Positions 35,034-43,415 of a DNA stretch of 64,000 nucleotides are shown here, piece after piece; within the stretch, counting starts at the first letter, position 1; every line of letters begins with the position of its first letter. The stretch lies in assembly GCA_942492205.1 (NCBI GenBank), contig CALODT010000001.1, forward strand, positions 186,001-250,000, given 5' to 3'. The notes under the pieces were generated by a model, which saw only the letters and a program-made list of their open reading frames with translations, did no database searches and was not told where the DNA came from. The position numbers and the translations under genes were made by a program. The stretch comes from UBA1847 sp942492205. GTDB lineage: Bacteria > Pseudomonadota > Gammaproteobacteria > Steroidobacterales > Woeseiaceae.

Positions 35034-35624
35034 ATGCAAGTATCAACGCTCAGAATTTTGACTTTACTCTTTGCTCTCGTCCTTGTGACCGGCTGCGCCT
35101 ATACGCCCATGACAGTCACTCTGGAGCCCGATACTGTTGTGCCCAGTAGCGACATCGGAGCAGGGCAGTCTGTCTACCTCAAGGTTCAGGACGAGCGCTC
35201 CGAGGACACGGTTGGCAACCGAGGTTCAGCAATGATGAAAGGGGCCCAGATTACTTTAGAGCAGGATTTGTCTGCGGTGGTGCAGTCGGCCCTTACCGAT
35301 ATGCTTCGGACCAAAGGTTTTGACGTTCGCTACGATGGGACTGACGGTCAACACCCTGCGCTCAGAGTTGAAATTCGAGGATTGAGTTACGAGACGTCGA
35401 CAGGGTTTTGGACGGGCGGGGTTCAAGTGACCGCCGCGATAAAAGCTATCGCGAGAGGAGAGACGGGAAGTTACGAGAACTTTTATCGCTACGATAACGA
35501 AGACCGGGTCGTCGTTGTTCCAGGTGCCGACAGTAACAACGCGCGAATTAATGCTGCGTTGAATGACGTGCTCCACCAGCTAATGAGGGACAACAAGCTT
35601 CTAGAGGTGCTAGCGGAAAAGTAA
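35034..35624 (+). CDS. YajG-family lipoprotein
   Basis: 196 aa. The lipobox ALVLVTGCAYTP gives a lipid-modified Cys at about residue 21. YajG-like segments follow: VYLKVQDERSEDTVGNRG and the C-terminal NDVLHQLMRDNKLLEVL. This is an outer-membrane lipoprotein family of unknown role, common in gammaproteobacteria. The gene stands alone. Confidence 0.75.
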   Translation: MQVSTLRILTLLFALVLVTGCAYTPMTVTLEPDTVVPSSDIGAGQSVYLKVQDERSEDTVGNRGSAMMKGAQITLEQDLSAVVQSALTDMLRTKGFDVRYDGTDGQHPALRVEIRGLSYETSTGFWTGGVQVTAAIKAIARGETGSYENFYRYDNEDRVVVVPGADSNNARINAALNDVLHQLMRDNKLLEVLAEK

Positions 35625-35713
35625 GGCTTTCTGAAAGATCAGGCTGTCAACTTTTTGAAATCGTCTTCGTCGGCTTTTCCTCGCAAGCCGTCTATTGCCC
35701 CAGATTTCTCAAC

Positions 35714-35740
35714 CGGCTGCTATCGAGCGTCTAGCAGCCG
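35714..35740. terminator. Hairpin between YajG and hydrolase genes
   Basis: CGGCTGCTA and TAGCAGCCG form a perfect 9-bp stem with a 9-nt loop, about 90 bp after the YajG stop and between convergent genes. There is no T-tract, so it may be a weak or factor-dependent terminator, or just a stable RNA end. Confidence 0.35.
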
Positions 35741-35843
35741 TTCAATCTCGGCGAGGGTGGCGCGGCTTTCGGCCAATAGCGGCCAGTTGCGGTTGGACAT
35801 TCAGGCCAGAGACTGTATTGATTACCTTCCCATGCAACTTGCA

Positions 35844-37037
35844 TCATTCCGGCTCTTGCAGCCAAGTGGATATCTGGCGATACGCCCCGAGGTGATTCAA
35901 CAGGTCGCGATGTCCTATGCCGTATCCGACCCACTGGCGGTTTGTCGGGATTGACAGCATGCGCGCTCTATCGCGATGCCGACCGAGCGCGCTGTCGACC
36001 GTCACAAGTCCGTCTCCGATCAATCGCTCGTTCAGCAGGCTGCGCTTTGCCGCGCGCACCGCGGCTAACGCGTAACATTTCACGCCCGAAGGCAGCGGCA
36101 CAATGTCTTTCCCCACCGCGATAGTGCCGTAGCGCAAGTCGGTGATACCCGCGCTACGCGCCTTGCTTAGGCGTGTGAACGGCATCGAGTAAGGGCTCAA
36201 ACCCATGACAATGTCGAGACCATGGCCGCCACGCTCCAACGGCGCGCCGTGATGCGGCGTACCTAGAAATACGAGCTTACGAAGATACTTTGGCCAACCA
36301 TGCCCTGCTTGGCGTGCGTGATGACAGGCACTGCGAGCCACAAGTCCTCCCATACTGTGGCCCATGATCACAACTTCATCGAGAGGCATCGCCCAATTCT
36401 CGATCAGCGTCTCCAGCATTTCTGCGAGCAGACGACCATTGCTAGGGATAGGCAGGCCGCTGTTATAGCGCAAGTAGAGCGGCAGATATCCAAGTTCACT
36501 CGCGAGTACTGCGCCATGGTCGTGTCCATCGCGATTCCACTGTTGGTCGTTCATGCAGAGCCCGTGTACAAGCACCAGGAGCTTGTTATTGGGCGACACA
36601 TCATCGTGCTGCTCGAATACACTCGACGAATCGTGGATGTCGACCCGTCGACCGTGATGACGCAGGCTCATATCAATGGCCAGCGGGTTTCCGGTCTGTA
36701 AAAGATAGTCGCCATACACGCCGTTCGCCGCGGATCGGTATGCGTCGAGGGCCTGCGACGACTCGCCCTCCGGCAGGAATGTTGAGACGCTTGAGAGGCT
36801 GGCATCGACTGCACGTCCTGCGAGACGAATGCCGCCTCGAACACAGCGATACACAAGACCCGTGATGCCGCTCGGGCGATCAGTCGCCGAAACACCCAGG
36901 GGTCCTGGCCGCAGCTGTATGGTGCGGTGCATCTTCTCGACGACCTCTGCGATTGAATCTGTCCCGTCGATAGCCATGCGCATAACACCGCGGAGATCCG
37001 ACAGCTGTGAGCGATTCAGGACAGGCATGCAGGTCAT
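35844..37037 (-). CDS. Alpha/beta hydrolase, PGAP1/lipase-like
   Basis: 397 aa. The nucleophile elbow is VVIMGHSMGGLVARS (Ser about residue 227), followed by LRKLVFLGTPHHGAPLERGG, a phrase typical of PGAP1-like and triacylglycerol-lipase-like proteins. An oxyanion-hole HG-type segment (LVLVHGLCMNDQQW) lies about 70 residues before it. No signal peptide is seen, and the N-terminal ~70 residues are helical and may bind a partner or membrane. The substrate is unknown, probably an ester or lipid. Confidence 0.75.
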   Translation of the reverse strand: MTCMPVLNRSQLSDLRGVMRMAIDGTDSIAEVVEKMHRTIQLRPGPLGVSATDRPSGITGLVYRCVRGGIRLAGRAVDASLSSVSTFLPEGESSQALDAYRSAANGVYGDYLLQTGNPLAIDMSLRHHGRRVDIHDSSSVFEQHDDVSPNNKLLVLVHGLCMNDQQWNRDGHDHGAVLASELGYLPLYLRYNSGLPIPSNGRLLAEMLETLIENWAMPLDEVVIMGHSMGGLVARSACHHARQAGHGWPKYLRKLVFLGTPHHGAPLERGGHGLDIVMGLSPYSMPFTRLSKARSAGITDLRYGTIAVGKDIVPLPSGVKCYALAAVRAAKRSLLNERLIGDGLVTVDSALGRHRDRARMLSIPTNRQWVGYGIGHRDLLNHLGAYRQISTWLQEPE

Positions 37038-37437
37038 CCTCCGTTGTTAGCCGATGGGTAGAAATAGACCGCTTGAATGAACATTCGAGCGGTGGCATTT
37101 CCGAAATATGCACAGCTCTCGATGGCCGCTTTCAGTTACCGAAGTTCATGATACCCCGAAAGCAGCCGCTCGAGCGGCCGGTTCCGGGAACGAAGTGAAC
37201 GCTCGGAAGGCAGTTGCTGAAGCAATCGTGCCGCATCGGCTCCGGAAACGCCGGGACCGGTCTGCTCCCGGACATTGATTCCTGAAACCCATGTTTCCAA
37301 ACATTATTCTGTTTTCGCAGTATCCTCGGGTTGTTGTCGAATGACGGCGAGAGCGCGGTTCGCGCAGCCTGGTCATTGATTCGTCATCGCTCCGGGGTTG
37401 TTCCCGGCATTCTTATCAGCGGGAATTACGCCTCTTC
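37038..37437. other. Intergenic region without a supported feature
   Basis: 400 bp between the divergent hydrolase and EamA genes. Short open frames here have no start signals. No repeats or strong promoter motif were recognised. Confidence 0.4.
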
Positions 37438-38319
37438 ATGACTCACCGAGATCGTCTGGAACTGGTTCTCCTGGCCGCTGTCTGGGGCGCGTCGTTTCTC
37501 TTCATGCGTATTGCGGCGCCGGAGTTCGGCGCCATCGCGCTTGCCGAAATGCGTATCGCCATCGGTGCGCTTTTCCTGCTGCTGGTTCTATTGTGGCGTG
37601 GCGGCGTTCGCGAATTGGCCCAGGCGCCATTGCAGCTCACGACCGTCGGCCTTTTCAATTCTGCGATGCCGTTCGCGTTGTTCGCGTACGGCACGCTTTA
37701 TGTAAGCGCGGGAACAGGCGCGGTCGTCAACGCAACTGCACCGCTGTTCGCGGCGGTTGTCGGCTATGTATGGCTTCGTGTACGGCTGGATTTCCTGCAG
37801 AGCCTGGGTCTCGCGATAGGTTTTGCCGGCGTGCTGCTGCTGGTATGGGACAGGTTCGCACTGAATGTCGACGGGGCCGGCCTGGCCACGGGCGCCTGCC
37901 TGCTTGCCACATTTTCTTATGGTGTCGCGGCGAACTACACGAAAAAGGCACTCAGCGGCGTCCGACCGCTCGTGAATGCCGCCGGTTCGCAGCTCGCGGC
38001 TTCCGTGTTGCTCATGCCGCTCGCCGTTGCCTACTGGCCCGACGAAGCGGTGTCCACGAAGAGCTGGTTGAGTGCTATCGCGCTCGGCGTCGTTTGTACC
38101 GGTGTTGCCTACATCCTGTACTTCCGGCTGATTGCCCGGCTCGGTCCGACCCGTGCGATTAGCGTGACCTACCTGATTCCGGTGTTTGGCATCTTCTGGG
38201 GCGTGATCTTCCTCGGTGAAACGGTCAGCATGGGCATGCTCGTCGCAGGTGCCATCATCCTGGTCGGCATCGCATTGACCAGCGGTGGCCTGCGTCCCGG
38301 TGGCAGACAGGATGCATGA
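37438..38319 (+). CDS. EamA-family (DMT) transporter
   Basis: 293 aa with ten predicted helices in two EamA repeats. The first repeat opens LVLLAAVWGASFLFMRIAAP, and the second carries the SYGVAANYTKKAL start and the terminal ARLGPTRAISVTYLIPVFGI. RhaT/YdcZ-like members export amino acids, purines or other metabolites; the substrate is unknown. It stands alone. Confidence 0.85.
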   Translation: MTHRDRLELVLLAAVWGASFLFMRIAAPEFGAIALAEMRIAIGALFLLLVLLWRGGVRELAQAPLQLTTVGLFNSAMPFALFAYGTLYVSAGTGAVVNATAPLFAAVVGYVWLRVRLDFLQSLGLAIGFAGVLLLVWDRFALNVDGAGLATGACLLATFSYGVAANYTKKALSGVRPLVNAAGSQLAASVLLMPLAVAYWPDEAVSTKSWLSAIALGVVCTGVAYILYFRLIARLGPTRAISVTYLIPVFGIFWGVIFLGETVSMGMLVAGAIILVGIALTSGGLRPGGRQDA

Positions 38320-38454
38320 AGGCACACGCGCTGATCTTGTAAGTTGTTGATTTTATCAGGGGCTTTGCCCAATTTGACGTTGTAGCAAGCCAACTGCATC
38401 TGGATCGGCTAACGTCGCATCTCTATAAGTAGACACTCAACACGGGAGAATACT

Positions 38455-38853
38455 ATGGGCGACGCAGTAGGCTTGGGAGCACTCGGATTCTGGCTGTTCC
38501 TGGCGGCCGTAGTCGTATCCGGCATCTGGTTCGATGCGCGGAAGCGTGAATCCCAGCAGGAGACACTGCGGCGCATCGTCGAGAGCGGCCAGCGGCTCGA
38601 CCAGGCGATGATCGACAAATTCATAAAGTCGGGCAGCGAGGGCAATCGCACCGACCAGGACCTGAAGATCGGCGGCCTGATCACCATGTCCGTGGCGCCG
38701 GGTCTCTTACTGCTGGGTTATTTTCTCTCAAGATTGGAGGAGCGCATGATGGACGTCATGCTTGGCGTTGCGTTGCTGGTTGGCTTCGTTGGCGTCGGGC
38801 TCTACGCGGCCGGCAAGATGTCCGAACGCTGGTATAACGACAGCCAAGGCTGA
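38455..38853 (+). CDS. DUF6249-like small membrane protein
   Basis: 132 aa. One N-terminal helix (about residues 9-24), then a charged region (WFDARKRESQQETLRRIVES), then two helices near the C-terminus. The ARKRE...ETLRRIVESGQRLDQ pattern and the DLKIGGLI turn resemble DUF6249 proteins, which usually sit directly before an ECF sigma factor. Here the sigma gene begins 3 bp after the stop, strongly suggesting a shared operon and perhaps a regulatory or signalling role. Confidence 0.6.
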   Translation: MGDAVGLGALGFWLFLAAVVVSGIWFDARKRESQQETLRRIVESGQRLDQAMIDKFIKSGSEGNRTDQDLKIGGLITMSVAPGLLLLGYFLSRLEERMMDVMLGVALLVGFVGVGLYAAGKMSERWYNDSQG

Positions 38854-38856
38854 TCC

Positions 38857-39429
38857 ATGCCGGCATTACCCGGTTATTACGCCGAGGGTCCGGAAGCGCT
38901 CGTTGTGAGCCTTGCGTCCAAGGGCGATCGTGCCGCCTTTGCTGAACTCGTGCGGCGTCGACAGATGTGGATTCGTTCGCTTATGCGACGCTGCAGTGGC
39001 GACGAAGCGCTTGCCGACGACCTGTCGCAGCAGGTTTTCATGCACGCCTGGCGCAAGATCCGGCACCTCAGGGAGGTTGATAAATTCGGACCCTGGTTAA
39101 AGCAGATGGCGATCAACGAGTGGCTGCAACACAAGCGCAAGAACGATGCGCTGCGCGATGCCAGGGGCGAAGAAAGTATCGTGCAGTCACAACTCGACAA
39201 GACATCCATTGGTATGGACCTTGATCGCGCCATGAGCATGCTGCCAGGTCCGGTCAGTCTTTGCGTCGCACTCGCCTACCACGAGCGCATGACGCACGAG
39301 GAGATCGCCAAGTTGACCCGCATGCAGCTGGGTACGGTGAAGTCACATGTGCGTCGCGGCAGTCAGCGATTGCGTGAGCTGCTGGCCGCCTACGATGAAA
39401 CGAAAGAACTGGAGGACAACGATGACTGA
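38857..39429 (+). CDS. ECF-type RNA polymerase sigma factor
   Basis: 190 aa. The sigma-2 region is ASKGDRAAFAELVRR through DLSQQVFMHAWRKIRHL (about 23-73), and sigma-4 helix-turn-helix residues are YHERMTHEEIAKLTRMQLGT (about 143-162). It directs RNA polymerase to a stress or envelope regulon, not defined here. It is preceded within 3 bp by the DUF6249-like gene and overlaps the following gene by 8 bp, so the three genes form a translationally coupled unit. Confidence 0.85.
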   Translation: MPALPGYYAEGPEALVVSLASKGDRAAFAELVRRRQMWIRSLMRRCSGDEALADDLSQQVFMHAWRKIRHLREVDKFGPWLKQMAINEWLQHKRKNDALRDARGEESIVQSQLDKTSIGMDLDRAMSMLPGPVSLCVALAYHERMTHEEIAKLTRMQLGTVKSHVRRGSQRLRELLAAYDETKELEDNDD

Positions 39430-39769
39430 CGAAAGAGATCCGCTGCTGGAGTCTTTGTTCGCTCAGGCTCGTGTCGAAGTGCAGGCAAACGACTTCGACG
39501 AAAAGGTGATGGCTAAGGTCGAACGGCGTCGTCGTAACGTACTCATGGGTCGTGTGGGACTGGTGGCGCTGCTCATCGCATTCGAGTTTCTGCTGTCCGC
39601 CCCATTGCAGAACTCAGTCGGTATGGCTGTCGAAACCTTGAGCGCGTCACTGATTGAAATCAGCAACGAGTGGTTGGCCGTTTTTGTCGCACCGCTGAAC
39701 AGCATCGCCGGCATCCTGGGCATGCTGTTGCTGGGCCTGCACGCGCTCTACCGGAGGATTGTTCGTTAG
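39422..39769 (+). CDS. Small membrane protein, putative anti-sigma factor
   Basis: 115 aa from MTDERDPL. The N-terminal ~45 residues are soluble and acidic (LLESLFAQARVEVQANDFDE), followed by two membrane helices (about 52-70 and 92-110). The position directly after an ECF sigma gene with an 8-bp overlap, plus a short cytoplasmic domain before the membrane, is the usual anti-sigma arrangement. No ZAS-type His/Cys motif is present, so this is inference from context and topology. Confidence 0.5.
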   Translation: MTDERDPLLESLFAQARVEVQANDFDEKVMAKVERRRRNVLMGRVGLVALLIAFEFLLSAPLQNSVGMAVETLSASLIEISNEWLAVFVAPLNSIAGILGMLLLGLHALYRRIVR

Positions 39770-40032
39770 GTCGGACATTCTCTCTGCAGCCGCAGGCCCC
39801 TGGTTTCACAGAGGTTTCACGGGCCTCTAATTGTGATCCGCGTCGCAGTTGACAGAAGCAGTTTAGGGGCCTTTTCGCGCTGCAGGCCGCGCCAATGCTC
39901 AGTCGTGAATTTTCCTCATGCGAGGCACGAATTATTTGATGTTGTTCATTTGCCGCAAGGCCTTATCTTTAGCCATGACGAACAGAAGCAGAGGTTCGTT
40001 TACGTTAGTTCTGCAATCGCTTGGAGGCCCAA

Positions 40033-40167
40033 ATGCAAAACTTGTCAATGCAAAGCATGATTACCATGCACTATGTACCGCAGCTCGATCGTAAAATGAT
40101 CCGCTACGGCGTGTCCTGGATACTGGCCATCGCAACGTCCGTCATGGGCGTCGCCGCCTACGCATGA
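40033..40167 (+). CDS. 44-aa small membrane protein
   Basis: A GGAGG site six bases upstream supports this 45-codon frame. The peptide begins MQNLSMQSMITMHYVPQLDR and ends in a hydrophobic segment (YGVSWILAIATSVMGVAAYA). It is followed about 50 bp later by a clear terminator, so it is a self-contained transcription unit. The family is unknown. It may be a small inner-membrane protein or a secreted peptide. Confidence 0.5.
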   Translation: MQNLSMQSMITMHYVPQLDRKMIRYGVSWILAIATSVMGVAAYA

Positions 40168-40217
40168 GCAGGTCCTTAAGGTCACTGGATCACCAGTGCC
40201 GAACTGACCAGCACTGA

Positions 40218-40245
40218 GGCCCGCATATTCTGCGGGCCTTTTTTT
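40218..40245 (+). terminator. Rho-independent terminator
   Basis: GGCCCGCA, a 5-nt loop, and TGCGGGCC form a perfect 8-bp GC-rich stem followed by seven T. It closes the transcript of the 44-aa protein gene and insulates the tyrosine phenol-lyase leader. Confidence 0.85.
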
Positions 40246-40351
40246 CGCCAAAAGACGCTGGCTAGCCAAGAGCGACGTTCCGCCCCACCAGCGCCGTATT
40301 TTTACGTATAGGTCAAAGTACCGGCGGGACCTAGTATCTTCGCAAGGCCAC

Positions 40352-40433
40352 TTGCCCGGCTGCGACCGGCAAGGGATGAAATGCCACCGTGATCGTCATG
40401 GTGGTATCCGTCGGCAAGAATTCCGATACCACC
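40352..40433 (+). promoter_or_regulatory. Leader with alternative hairpins before tyrosine phenol-lyase
   Basis: Three inverted repeats lie in the 120 bp before the gene. A stem at about 40352-40372 (TTGCC...GGCAA with one bulge) comes first. A 12-bp stem at 40381-40407 (two G-U pairs, 3-nt loop) follows. A 9-bp stem pairs GGTGGTATC (40400-40408) with GATACCACC (40425-40433). The second and third share 40400-40407, so only one can form at a time, as in attenuators and riboswitches. A CCTAGTATC -10-like sequence precedes them. No Trp-containing TnaC-like peptide was found. Confidence 0.45.
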
Positions 40434-40472
40434 GAGCGATCCGGGTTTCTCTATTGATCTGGAGGTGGAGTC

Positions 40473-41855
40473 ATGACGGCACGAAACTGGGCCGAACCCT
40501 ACAAAATCAAGATGGTCGAGCTGATCAAGATGACCAGCCGCGAGGACCGTCTCACGGCCATGCGCGATGCAGGCTACAACACCTTCCTGCTGCGTTCCGA
40601 GGATGTCTATATCGATCTCCTGACGGACTCGGGCACCGGGGCGATGAGCGACCGGCAATGGGCCGGCATCATGATGGGTGATGAAGCCTACGCCGGCAGT
40701 CGCAATTTCTATCGCCTGCATGACACGGTTGAGGAGTATTACAGCTACAAGTACACCGTGCCCTGTCACCAGGGACGCGGCGCAGAGAATATCCTCAGCC
40801 AGGTACTGATATCGCCGGGTGATTACGTGCCTGGCAACATGTACTTCACGACGACCCGCCTGCACCAGGAAATGGCTGGCGCGACGTTCGTCGACGTCAT
40901 CATCGACGAAGCGCACGACCCGGACTCGGAACACCCGTTCAAGGGGAACGTCGATTTCGACAAGCTCGATGCACTCGTGGCCAAAGTCGGCGCCGACAAG
41001 ATTCCCTACGTTTGCATTGCTACCTGCGTCAACATGGCCGGCGGGCAGCCGATCTCTCTCGGCAATCTCAAGAAACTGCGCGCCTGGTGCGACGCGAATG
41101 ACATCATGTTGGTGCACGACATGACGCGCGTCGCCGAGAACGCACACTTTATTCAGCAACGCGAGGAGGGTTACAGGGACAAGACGGTCCGCGACATCGT
41201 CTACGAAATCTGCGCGCTTACCGACGCTGCGACCATGTCGGCGAAGAAGGATGCCATGGTCAACATCGGCGGGTTCCTCGCCATGAACGAGGCGAAGTTC
41301 TACGAGAAGGCCTGCGGTCTCGTGGTGGTTTACGAGGGTCTGCACACCTACGGCGGCATGGCGGGTCGCGATATGGAAGCGCTTGCCATCGGCATCTCCG
41401 AGAGCGTACAGGATGAACACATACACGCCCGTGTCGGGCAGGTGCAGTATCTCGGCCGCCGACTTCGTGAGGCCGGTGTTCCCATCGTCAACCCGATCGG
41501 CGGCCACGCCGTGTTCCTGAACGCAACAAGGATGTTGCCGCACATTCCACAGGAGCATTTCCCGGCGCAGGCGTTGGCTGCAGCCCTGTACGTCGAGTCC
41601 GGCGTGCGCGCCATGGAGCGCGGCATTGTTTCAGCCGGGCGCGACAAGAAAACCGGCGAGAATCACAAGCCCAGGCTCGAGCTGGTTCGCCTGACGATTC
41701 CGCGGCGGGTTTACACCCAGGCGCACATGGATGTCACCGTGAGCGCGGTCGAGGAAGTCATGCAACGCAGCGGCGAGATCAAGGGCCTGCGCTTTACCTA
41801 CGAACCCGAGGTGTTACGCTTCTTCCAGGCGCGTTTCGAGCAGCTGGAGGCGTGA
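40473..41855 (+). CDS. tpl: Tyrosine phenol-lyase
   Basis: 460 aa, PLP-dependent beta-eliminating lyase that would cleave L-tyrosine to phenol, pyruvate and ammonia. The Schiff-base lysine is Lys259 (MSAKKD). Two residues that set TPL specificity in the Citrobacter enzyme are present: Thr126 in YFTTTR (Thr124 there) and Arg383 in AMERG (Arg381 there). Long stretches match TPL (YIDLLTDSGTGAMSD, HQGRGAENILSQ, TIPRRVYTQAHMD). GGAGGTGGAG precedes the ATG. The stop overlaps the next gene's longest frame, so the pair is probably one transcript. The C-terminal FF (about 450) is also TPL-like. Confidence 0.85.
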   Translation: MTARNWAEPYKIKMVELIKMTSREDRLTAMRDAGYNTFLLRSEDVYIDLLTDSGTGAMSDRQWAGIMMGDEAYAGSRNFYRLHDTVEEYYSYKYTVPCHQGRGAENILSQVLISPGDYVPGNMYFTTTRLHQEMAGATFVDVIIDEAHDPDSEHPFKGNVDFDKLDALVAKVGADKIPYVCIATCVNMAGGQPISLGNLKKLRAWCDANDIMLVHDMTRVAENAHFIQQREEGYRDKTVRDIVYEICALTDAATMSAKKDAMVNIGGFLAMNEAKFYEKACGLVVVYEGLHTYGGMAGRDMEALAIGISESVQDEHIHARVGQVQYLGRRLREAGVPIVNPIGGHAVFLNATRMLPHIPQEHFPAQALAAALYVESGVRAMERGIVSAGRDKKTGENHKPRLELVRLTIPRRVYTQAHMDVTVSAVEEVMQRSGEIKGLRFTYEPEVLRFFQARFEQLEA

Positions 41856-41863
41856 GCAGAGCC

Positions 41864-43237
41864 ATGAAAACCATGATCGAGCCGTTTCGTATCAAGATGG
41901 TGGAGCCCATCAAGCTGACGACACGCGAACAGCGTGAGCGGCTGATCGAAGCAGCGCATTACAATCCTTTCCTGCTGGCCGCCGAAGACGTCATTATCGA
42001 CCTGCTCACCGACTCGGGCACCAGCGCCATGTCGTCCGAGGCCTGGGCCGCGATCATGCGTGGTGACGAGTCGTACGCGGGCGCGCGCAGCTGGTATCGA
42101 TTTCGAGACACGGTGAAGGACATCTTCGGCTTCGAGCAGGTAATTCCCACACACCAGGGCCGTGCGGCGGAACACATTCTGTTTGGTGTCCTCGTCAAGC
42201 CCGGCCTGATCGTACCGAACAACACGCATTTCGATACCACGCGCGCCAACGTTGAGTACAACGGCGGCGTGGCGCTCGACTTGCCCTGCGCCGAGTCCCG
42301 CGACGCCGCGTCCGACTTTCCGTTCAAAGGCAACATGGACATCGACGCGCTCAAAAAAGTCGTGGCGGATAACGGGCCGGAGAAGATCCCGCTGATCATG
42401 GTCACGGTGACGAATAATTCGGGTGGCGGCCAGCCTGTGTCGATGGCCAATATCCGCGATATCAGTCGTATTGCCCGAGCTGCAGGCATTCCGTTCTATA
42501 TCGATGCCTGCCGCTTCGCCGAGAACGCGCATTTCATCAAGCGCCATGAACCGGGATTCGAGAGCAGGGCGACCATTGATATCGCGCGCGAGATTTTTAG
42601 CTACGCCGATGGTTGCACGATGTCGGCGAAGAAAGACGCGTTCGCGAACATCGGCGGTTTTCTTTGCACCAACGACGCGGAGCTTGCGCATCGCGAGCGC
42701 AATATCCTGATATTGACGGAGGGTTTCCCTACGTACGGCGGGCTGGCCGGACGCGACCTGGACGCGATTGCAGTCGGCTTGCGCGAGATCCTCGACGAGC
42801 ACTACCTGGACTACCGGCTGGGCTCAACGCGCTATGTCGTGAATCACCTGGTGGAGGCGGGCATCCCGGTGGTGACGCCGGCGGGTGGACACGCGGTCTA
42901 CCTGGATGCGGGCCGTTTCCTGCCGCACATCGACGCACTGCATTACCCGGGCCAGGCACTAGCCGTGGAGCTGTACATCGAGGGTGGTATCCGCGGCGTG
43001 GAAATCGGCTCGGTAATGTTCGGGCTGGACCCGCACACGGGTGTCGAGCGGCCGGCGCGTATCGAACTCTTGCGACTTGCGGTTCCACGCCGTGTCTACA
43101 CGCAGAGCCACATGGACTACCTGCTCGAGGCAATATCCCTGGTATGGGAGCGTCGCAACGACGTGCGCGGCATGCGCATCGTCGAGGCGCCGCAGTTCCT
43201 GCGCCACTTCACGGCGAAGTTCGAGCGACTGCAATAA
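41864..43237 (+). CDS. tnaA: Tryptophanase (tryptophan indole-lyase)
   Basis: 457 aa from MKTMIEPF; a GTG 12 bp upstream overlaps the previous stop. It is the same PLP lyase fold, with the reactive Lys257 in MSAKKD. The TPL Thr is replaced by Asp124 in HFDTTR (tryptophanase Asp137), and the TPL Arg by Ile in RGVEIGS, both as in E. coli TnaA. It should convert L-tryptophan to indole, pyruvate and ammonia. Indole is also a bacterial signal. It lies 8 bp after the TPL gene, and the two form one unit. No TnaB-like permease is adjacent. Sequences after its stop carry hairpin repeats. Confidence 0.87.
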   Translation: MKTMIEPFRIKMVEPIKLTTREQRERLIEAAHYNPFLLAAEDVIIDLLTDSGTSAMSSEAWAAIMRGDESYAGARSWYRFRDTVKDIFGFEQVIPTHQGRAAEHILFGVLVKPGLIVPNNTHFDTTRANVEYNGGVALDLPCAESRDAASDFPFKGNMDIDALKKVVADNGPEKIPLIMVTVTNNSGGGQPVSMANIRDISRIARAAGIPFYIDACRFAENAHFIKRHEPGFESRATIDIAREIFSYADGCTMSAKKDAFANIGGFLCTNDAELAHRERNILILTEGFPTYGGLAGRDLDAIAVGLREILDEHYLDYRLGSTRYVVNHLVEAGIPVVTPAGGHAVYLDAGRFLPHIDALHYPGQALAVELYIEGGIRGVEIGSVMFGLDPHTGVERPARIELLRLAVPRRVYTQSHMDYLLEAISLVWERRNDVRGMRIVEAPQFLRHFTAKFERLQ

Positions 43238-43264
43238 CGGGTAGAGAAATGGGGACAGGGAAAT

Positions 43265-43370
43265 GGGGACATTCCTGATTTAGCGTATTCGTACACAGAA
43301 TCAGGAATGTCCCTACCAAGCGCTAAATCAGGAATGTCCCCATCATGTTGTGAATTAGGAATGTCCCCAC
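43265..43370. repeat. Hairpin repeat cluster, GGGGACATTC family, site 1
   Basis: GGGGACATTCCTGATTTAGCG (43265-43285) is the exact reverse complement of 43321-43341. A third inverted element (43299-43313) pairs with the first over 15 bp, and a fourth partial copy ends near 43370. The array lies between tnaA and the next gene. Related elements occur at 51989, 54490 and 63855. It resembles REP/RAYT-associated repeats, but no RAYT transposase was seen. Confidence 0.65.
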
Positions 43371-43415
43371 TAAGTTGGTAGATTGGCTCAATAATAAAAA
43401 CGCCGGAGACCGGCC

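Noticed and set aside
35720..35800. 26-codon minus-strand ORF (MSNRNWPLLAESRATLAEIE...) between YajG and hydrolase genes
   Set aside because: No ribosome-binding site and its end is part of a hairpin; too little support.
40376..40472. Possible leader peptide (MKCHRDRHGG...) before the TPL gene
   Set aside because: The ribosome-binding site is too close to its ATG, and the frame is explained by the hairpins and the TPL start region. Not listed as a gene.
40302..41558. A 418-codon minus-strand frame across the tyrosine phenol-lyase
   Set aside because: The plus-strand PLP lyase is unambiguous; the antisense frame has no known motif.
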